Source: Holophagaceae bacterium (GTDB lineage Bacteria; Acidobacteriota; Holophagae; Holophagales; Holophagaceae). Taken from it: a stretch of DNA of 64,000 nucleotides. The number at the start of each line of letters is the position of its first letter. Position 1 is the stretch's first letter. Positions 61,046 to 64,000 of the stretch are shown one piece after another. Under the pieces are notes generated by a model. The model was not told where the DNA came from. It made no database searches and worked only from the letters and a program-made list of their open reading frames with translations. The translations under genes were made by a program, and so were the position numbers. Where the stretch lies: positions 1-64,000 of the forward strand of contig JAFNAB010000024.1 of the NCBI GenBank assembly GCA_017859955.1, read 5' to 3'.

Positions 61046-62536
61046 CTACTTAAGAAGATTCAGGCTTTCCTGTACGGCACGCTGGGCAAAGGCCGAACTC
61101 AGCAGGCTGGGGAAAATGCCGATGAGCATCACCAGTAGGCCGCAGACCAGCACCGTGCCGCTGGCCAGGGAGGCCACCCGATGGGGCTTGTCTGTTCCTG
61201 CCGTGGCGCCCAGGGGCTTCTCCAGGAAGAGGGCCACCACCACCCGGAGGTAGTAGGCCACGGAGACCAGGCTGGCCAGCACGCCCAGCACCGCCAGACT
61301 GACGTGCCCCTGGGCCACCAGTTCCCGGAAGATCATGTATTTACCGTAGAAGCCACCGGTGGGGGGGATGCCCGCCAGGCTGAACATGCAGAGAATGGCC
61401 GCAAAGCCCAGCTCGGGCCGTTTCCAGCCCATACCCCTGAGGTCATCGTAGCCGGTGCGGTCCCCGGCCAGTCCTAGGGCGGTCAGGAGGCCGAAGGCCC
61501 CCATGTTCATGGCCAGGTAGCTCACCAGGTAGAAGCCCATGCCGATGAAGGCCTGGGAGGTGCCGGCCACCAGGCCCAGGATCAGGTATCCCGCGTGGCT
61601 GATGCTGGAGTATGCCAGCATCCGCTTCACATTGGTCTGGGTGAGGGCGGTGAGATTGCCCAGGATCAGGCTCAGGACCGCCACCAGGATCAGGGCCGCC
61701 TGGACCTTCCCCTGGAGGATCCCCTCCTGGCGCAGGAGGGCCGCAGGGAAGATGCGGATCAGGGCGAAGAGCGCGGCCCCTTTGGTGGCCACGGACATGA
61801 AGCCCGAGATGGGGTGGGGCGCCGCCTCATAGACATCGGGCGTCCATTGGTGGAAGGGAACTGCGCTGACCTTGAAGAGGAAGCCCAGGAGCAGGAGTGC
61901 CACCCCGATGAGCATTACGGGATCGCTGCCGAGACGCGGCATGATCGAGGCCATGACGGCGGCATCCAGGGTGCCTGTCATGCCGTAGAGGAGCACGGCG
62001 CCCATGAGGAAGCAGCTGGAGGCCACGGCCCCGGTGATGAAGTACTTCACGCCCCCTTCCAGGGCCTCATGGTTCTGGCGCAGGGTTCCGGTCAGGGCAT
62101 AGAGGGGGATGGAGAGCAGCTCCAGACCCAGGAAAAGGACCATCAGGTTACTGCTGGAGCAGAAGAGGATCATGCCCGTCACGGAGAACATCAGGAGCGA
62201 GAGGGTCTCACCTTTGACCCAGCCCTCCAGGTGGAGGTGATCCCAGAGCTGGAGCACCGCCAGGGCCGCCGTGATGAGGATGAAGATGGTGGCGAACTGG
62301 GCGAGGCGGTCGAAGCGAACCGGACCGAAGCTCGGCTGGGCGCCCTTCCCCCAGAGGGAAGTCACGTAGAAGAAACAACCCATCAGGGCGAAGAGGGCGA
62401 TGAAGAACATGGCCGCCCGGATCCATTTCTGGGTGGCCTGATCCTTGTCGATGGCCGCCAGGGGCAGCAGGCACGCAGCGGCCCCCGGGATGAGCAGGGC
62501 CATGATGGCGGAGACCTGGTCAGGAGTCAGGTTCAT
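61046..62536 (-). CDS. nuoN: NADH-quinone oxidoreductase subunit N
   Basis: A 496-residue proton-pumping membrane subunit with about 14 helices. FLGLELLSIPLYALTGTLRQ has the conserved Glu of TM5, FKVSAVPFHQWTPDVYEAAP the broken-helix Lys/His region, and LTQTNVKRMLAYSSISHAGY the TM8-9 signature. It overlaps nuoM by ATGA, in the usual ...L-M-N order, and ends the nuo operon, with no further nuo gene in the 73 bp before the MacA-like gene. Confidence 0.96.
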   Translation of the reverse strand: MNLTPDQVSAIMALLIPGAAACLLPLAAIDKDQATQKWIRAAMFFIALFALMGCFFYVTSLWGKGAQPSFGPVRFDRLAQFATIFILITAALAVLQLWDHLHLEGWVKGETLSLLMFSVTGMILFCSSSNLMVLFLGLELLSIPLYALTGTLRQNHEALEGGVKYFITGAVASSCFLMGAVLLYGMTGTLDAAVMASIMPRLGSDPVMLIGVALLLLGFLFKVSAVPFHQWTPDVYEAAPHPISGFMSVATKGAALFALIRIFPAALLRQEGILQGKVQAALILVAVLSLILGNLTALTQTNVKRMLAYSSISHAGYLILGLVAGTSQAFIGMGFYLVSYLAMNMGAFGLLTALGLAGDRTGYDDLRGMGWKRPELGFAAILCMFSLAGIPPTGGFYGKYMIFRELVAQGHVSLAVLGVLASLVSVAYYLRVVVALFLEKPLGATAGTDKPHRVASLASGTVLVCGLLVMLIGIFPSLLSSAFAQRAVQESLNLLK

Positions 62537-64000
62537 CGGGCCACCTCCGCAAGCTGGGTCGGGGCCGAGGGTTGGAGCGGGGCCAATAGTTCGGCCACCG
62601 GGCGCTCCGAAATGGCCGTGAAGGTCTGAGGATGCAGACCCATCCAGAAGATCAGGACCACGATAGGCACCATCACCGCGATTTCCCGGCTGTTCAGATC
62701 CTGTGACAGGTGGCCCGTGCCGCTGTGTTCCCCGGTGTTTTCCGGCCCCCAGAAGGCCCGCTTCACCATCCAGAGCATGTACACCGCTCCTAGAAGAACC
62801 CCCAGAGAGGCAACCGAGGCGAAGACCCGGCCCCAGGGGAGGCTGGAGGTGAAGGTGCCATTGAGGATCCAGAACTCACCCACAAAGCCGTTGGTGAGGG
62901 GCAGGCCGATGCTGCTGAGGGTCACCACCAGGAAGAAGAAGGTGAAGATGGGCATCCGGCTGGCGATGCCGCCGAAGTCCGCGATCATGCGGGTGTGGGC
63001 GCGGTCATAGAGCATGCCCACCAGCAGGAAGAGGGCGCCGGTGGAGATGCCGTGGTTGAGCATCTGGAGCATGGCCCCCTGGGTGCCGATGACCGTCAGG
63101 CTCGCCAGGCCCAGCATCACGAAGCCCATGTGGCTCACGGAACTGTAGGCCACCAGCTTCTTGATGTCCTTCTGGGCCATGGCCACCAGGGCCCCGTAGA
63201 TGATGGCGATGACCGCCAGGATGGCCAGAGGTTGGGCGTAGTGGAGAGTGGCCTTGGGGAAGATGGGCAGGGCAAAGCGCAGGAACCCGTAAGTGCCTAG
63301 CTTGAGCAGTACGCCCGCCAGGATCACCGAACCCATGGTGGGGGCCTCGGTGTGGGCGTCCGGCAGCCAGGTGTGGAGCGGGAAGAGGGGCACCTTGATG
63401 GCGAAGGCGAGGGCGAAAGCCAGGAAGAGGAGCCCCTGGACTCTCGCCGGGAAGGCCTGGGCGGTCTGGGCCATCAGGGCCGGTGCGAAACTCCCGGCCT
63501 TGCCCGCCAGGTAGAGCAGGGCCACCAGCCAGAGGAGGGAGCCCGCCAGGGTGTAGAGCATGAACTTCAGGGAGGCGTAGCGGCGCTCCTCGCCACCCCA
63601 AAGGGCGATGAGGAAATACATGGGCAGGAGCATGGCTTCCCAGAAGAGATAGAAGAGGAACAGATCCTGGGCCAGCAGGGCCCCCAGCATGCCGGTCTCA
63701 AGCATCAGGAAGAGGGCGAAGGCCAGCCCGGCGCGCTCCTTCAGGCTGTTCCAAGTCCCCAGGAGGGTCAGGGGGGTCAGGAAGGTGGTGAGGAGCACCA
63801 GCCAGAAATTGAGGCCATCCAGGGTCAGGTGGTAGTCCACCGGGATGTTGACCAGAGTCATCCAGGGGAGGTTTTCCACGTAGGAGTATCCCCCGAGCCT
63901 CAAAAAGTGCACCAGACTGATCACGAAGACGGCCAGGGCCCCCAGGAAGCCCAGGAGCTTGGCCATGGGGGCCAGTCTCTCGGGGAGGCAGAGGAGGATC
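62533..64000 (-). CDS. nuoM: NADH-quinone oxidoreductase subunit M, 5' end outside window
   Basis: An antiporter-like complex I subunit. LFYLFWEAMLLPMYFLIALWG holds the TM5 Glu, AFAIKVPLFPLHTWLPDAHTEAPT in pattern the TM7 Lys, and AQKDIKKLVAYSSVSHMGFV the TM8 Lys. An ATG exists at 63966, but the frame stays open to the window edge and reads ILLCLPERLAPMAKLLGF. That fits the hydrophobic TM1 plus basic loop expected of NuoM, so the true start is probably beyond 64000. Confidence 0.93.
   Translation of the reverse strand, partial: ILLCLPERLAPMAKLLGFLGALAVFVISLVHFLRLGGYSYVENLPWMTLVNIPVDYHLTLDGLNFWLVLLTTFLTPLTLLGTWNSLKERAGLAFALFLMLETGMLGALLAQDLFLFYLFWEAMLLPMYFLIALWGGEERRYASLKFMLYTLAGSLLWLVALLYLAGKAGSFAPALMAQTAQAFPARVQGLLFLAFALAFAIKVPLFPLHTWLPDAHTEAPTMGSVILAGVLLKLGTYGFLRFALPIFPKATLHYAQPLAILAVIAIIYGALVAMAQKDIKKLVAYSSVSHMGFVMLGLASLTVIGTQGAMLQMLNHGISTGALFLLVGMLYDRAHTRMIADFGGIASRMPIFTFFFLVVTLSSIGLPLTNGFVGEFWILNGTFTSSLPWGRVFASVASLGVLLGAVYMLWMVKRAFWGPENTGEHSGTGHLSQDLNSREIAVMVPIVVLIFWMGLHPQTFTAISERPVAELLAPLQPSAPTQLAEVAR

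Noticed and set aside
1-64000. CRISPR arrays, tRNA or rRNA genes, transposases
   Set aside because: I saw no regularly spaced direct repeats, no tRNA T-loop motifs in a cloverleaf context and no transposase motifs.

Overview
The window is about 64 kb of a GC-rich Gram-negative bacterial chromosome. It is packed with short, often overlapping (ATGA/GTGA) operons. It encodes lipid A/KDO enzymes (LpxB, KdsC), TolC-type efflux, outer-membrane barrels and a Nuo-type complex I. From the gene content and protein style I infer an Acidobacteriota member, probably class Holophagae (Geothrix/Holophaga-like). No rRNA or tRNA is present to confirm this.

Layout. 1-3 kb: isoprenoid precursor genes (xseB end, ispA, dxs). 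3-7.5 kb (minus): a hypothetical protein, an HD-domain nuclease-like protein, an S4 RNA-binding protein, two PpiC/SurA-type foldases and a Bax-inhibitor-1 membrane protein. 7.7-10.9 kb: biotin genes bioF-bioD-bioA. 10.9-13.1 kb (minus): HD-GYP phosphodiesterase, MscS channel, acetate transporter. 13.3-17.2 kb: rpmB, tsaB, rimI, gdhA, rlmF. 17.2-24.9 kb (minus): an ArsR-TolC-adaptor-RND pump operon ending in a YgaP-like membrane protein, a lipoprotein thioredoxin and a rhodanese. 25-31 kb: kdsC, a barrel protein, lpxB, DUF2203, an alkyltransferase-like protein, a porin, an RMD1-type protein and an HPP protein. 31-36.5 kb: a barrel protein, a damaged prfA, rpmE, a two-domain regulator-like protein, rlmH and a lipoprotein. 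36.7-42.1 kb: a MacA/LolCDE-like ABC exporter followed by a PadR regulator and a HAAS-type membrane protein. 42.1-47.5 kb: two paralogous AraC regulators with one broken and one vestigial GH3 glucosidase gene. 47.6-55.5 kb: zinc-ribbon protein, secreted protein, queD, frr, pyrR-pyrB, ferredoxin, gpmI and two small low-complexity proteins. 55.5-61 kb (minus): two MFS transporters and a MacA/MacB-like pair. 61-64 kb: nuoN and nuoM, the latter running off the end.

The most notable observations concern damage and repeats. prfA (peptide release factor 1) is frameshifted by an apparent ~43-nt deletion, and a degenerate second copy of its 3' end lies just downstream. A 29-bp tandem duplication removes the stop codon of a porin gene. 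A GH3 gene carries an out-of-frame internal deletion, and the tail of a second GH3 survives between the two AraC genes. A GxxExxY-family fragment is spliced in front of an ABC permease. Two ~310-bp intergenic elements share the same elaborate nested-palindrome architecture inside terminal inverted repeats built from CACCAAGG-like units. These elements are the best candidate here for an undescribed mobile or regulatory element family. A perfect 11-5-11 Fur-box-like palindrome sits immediately upstream of the HD-GYP gene.
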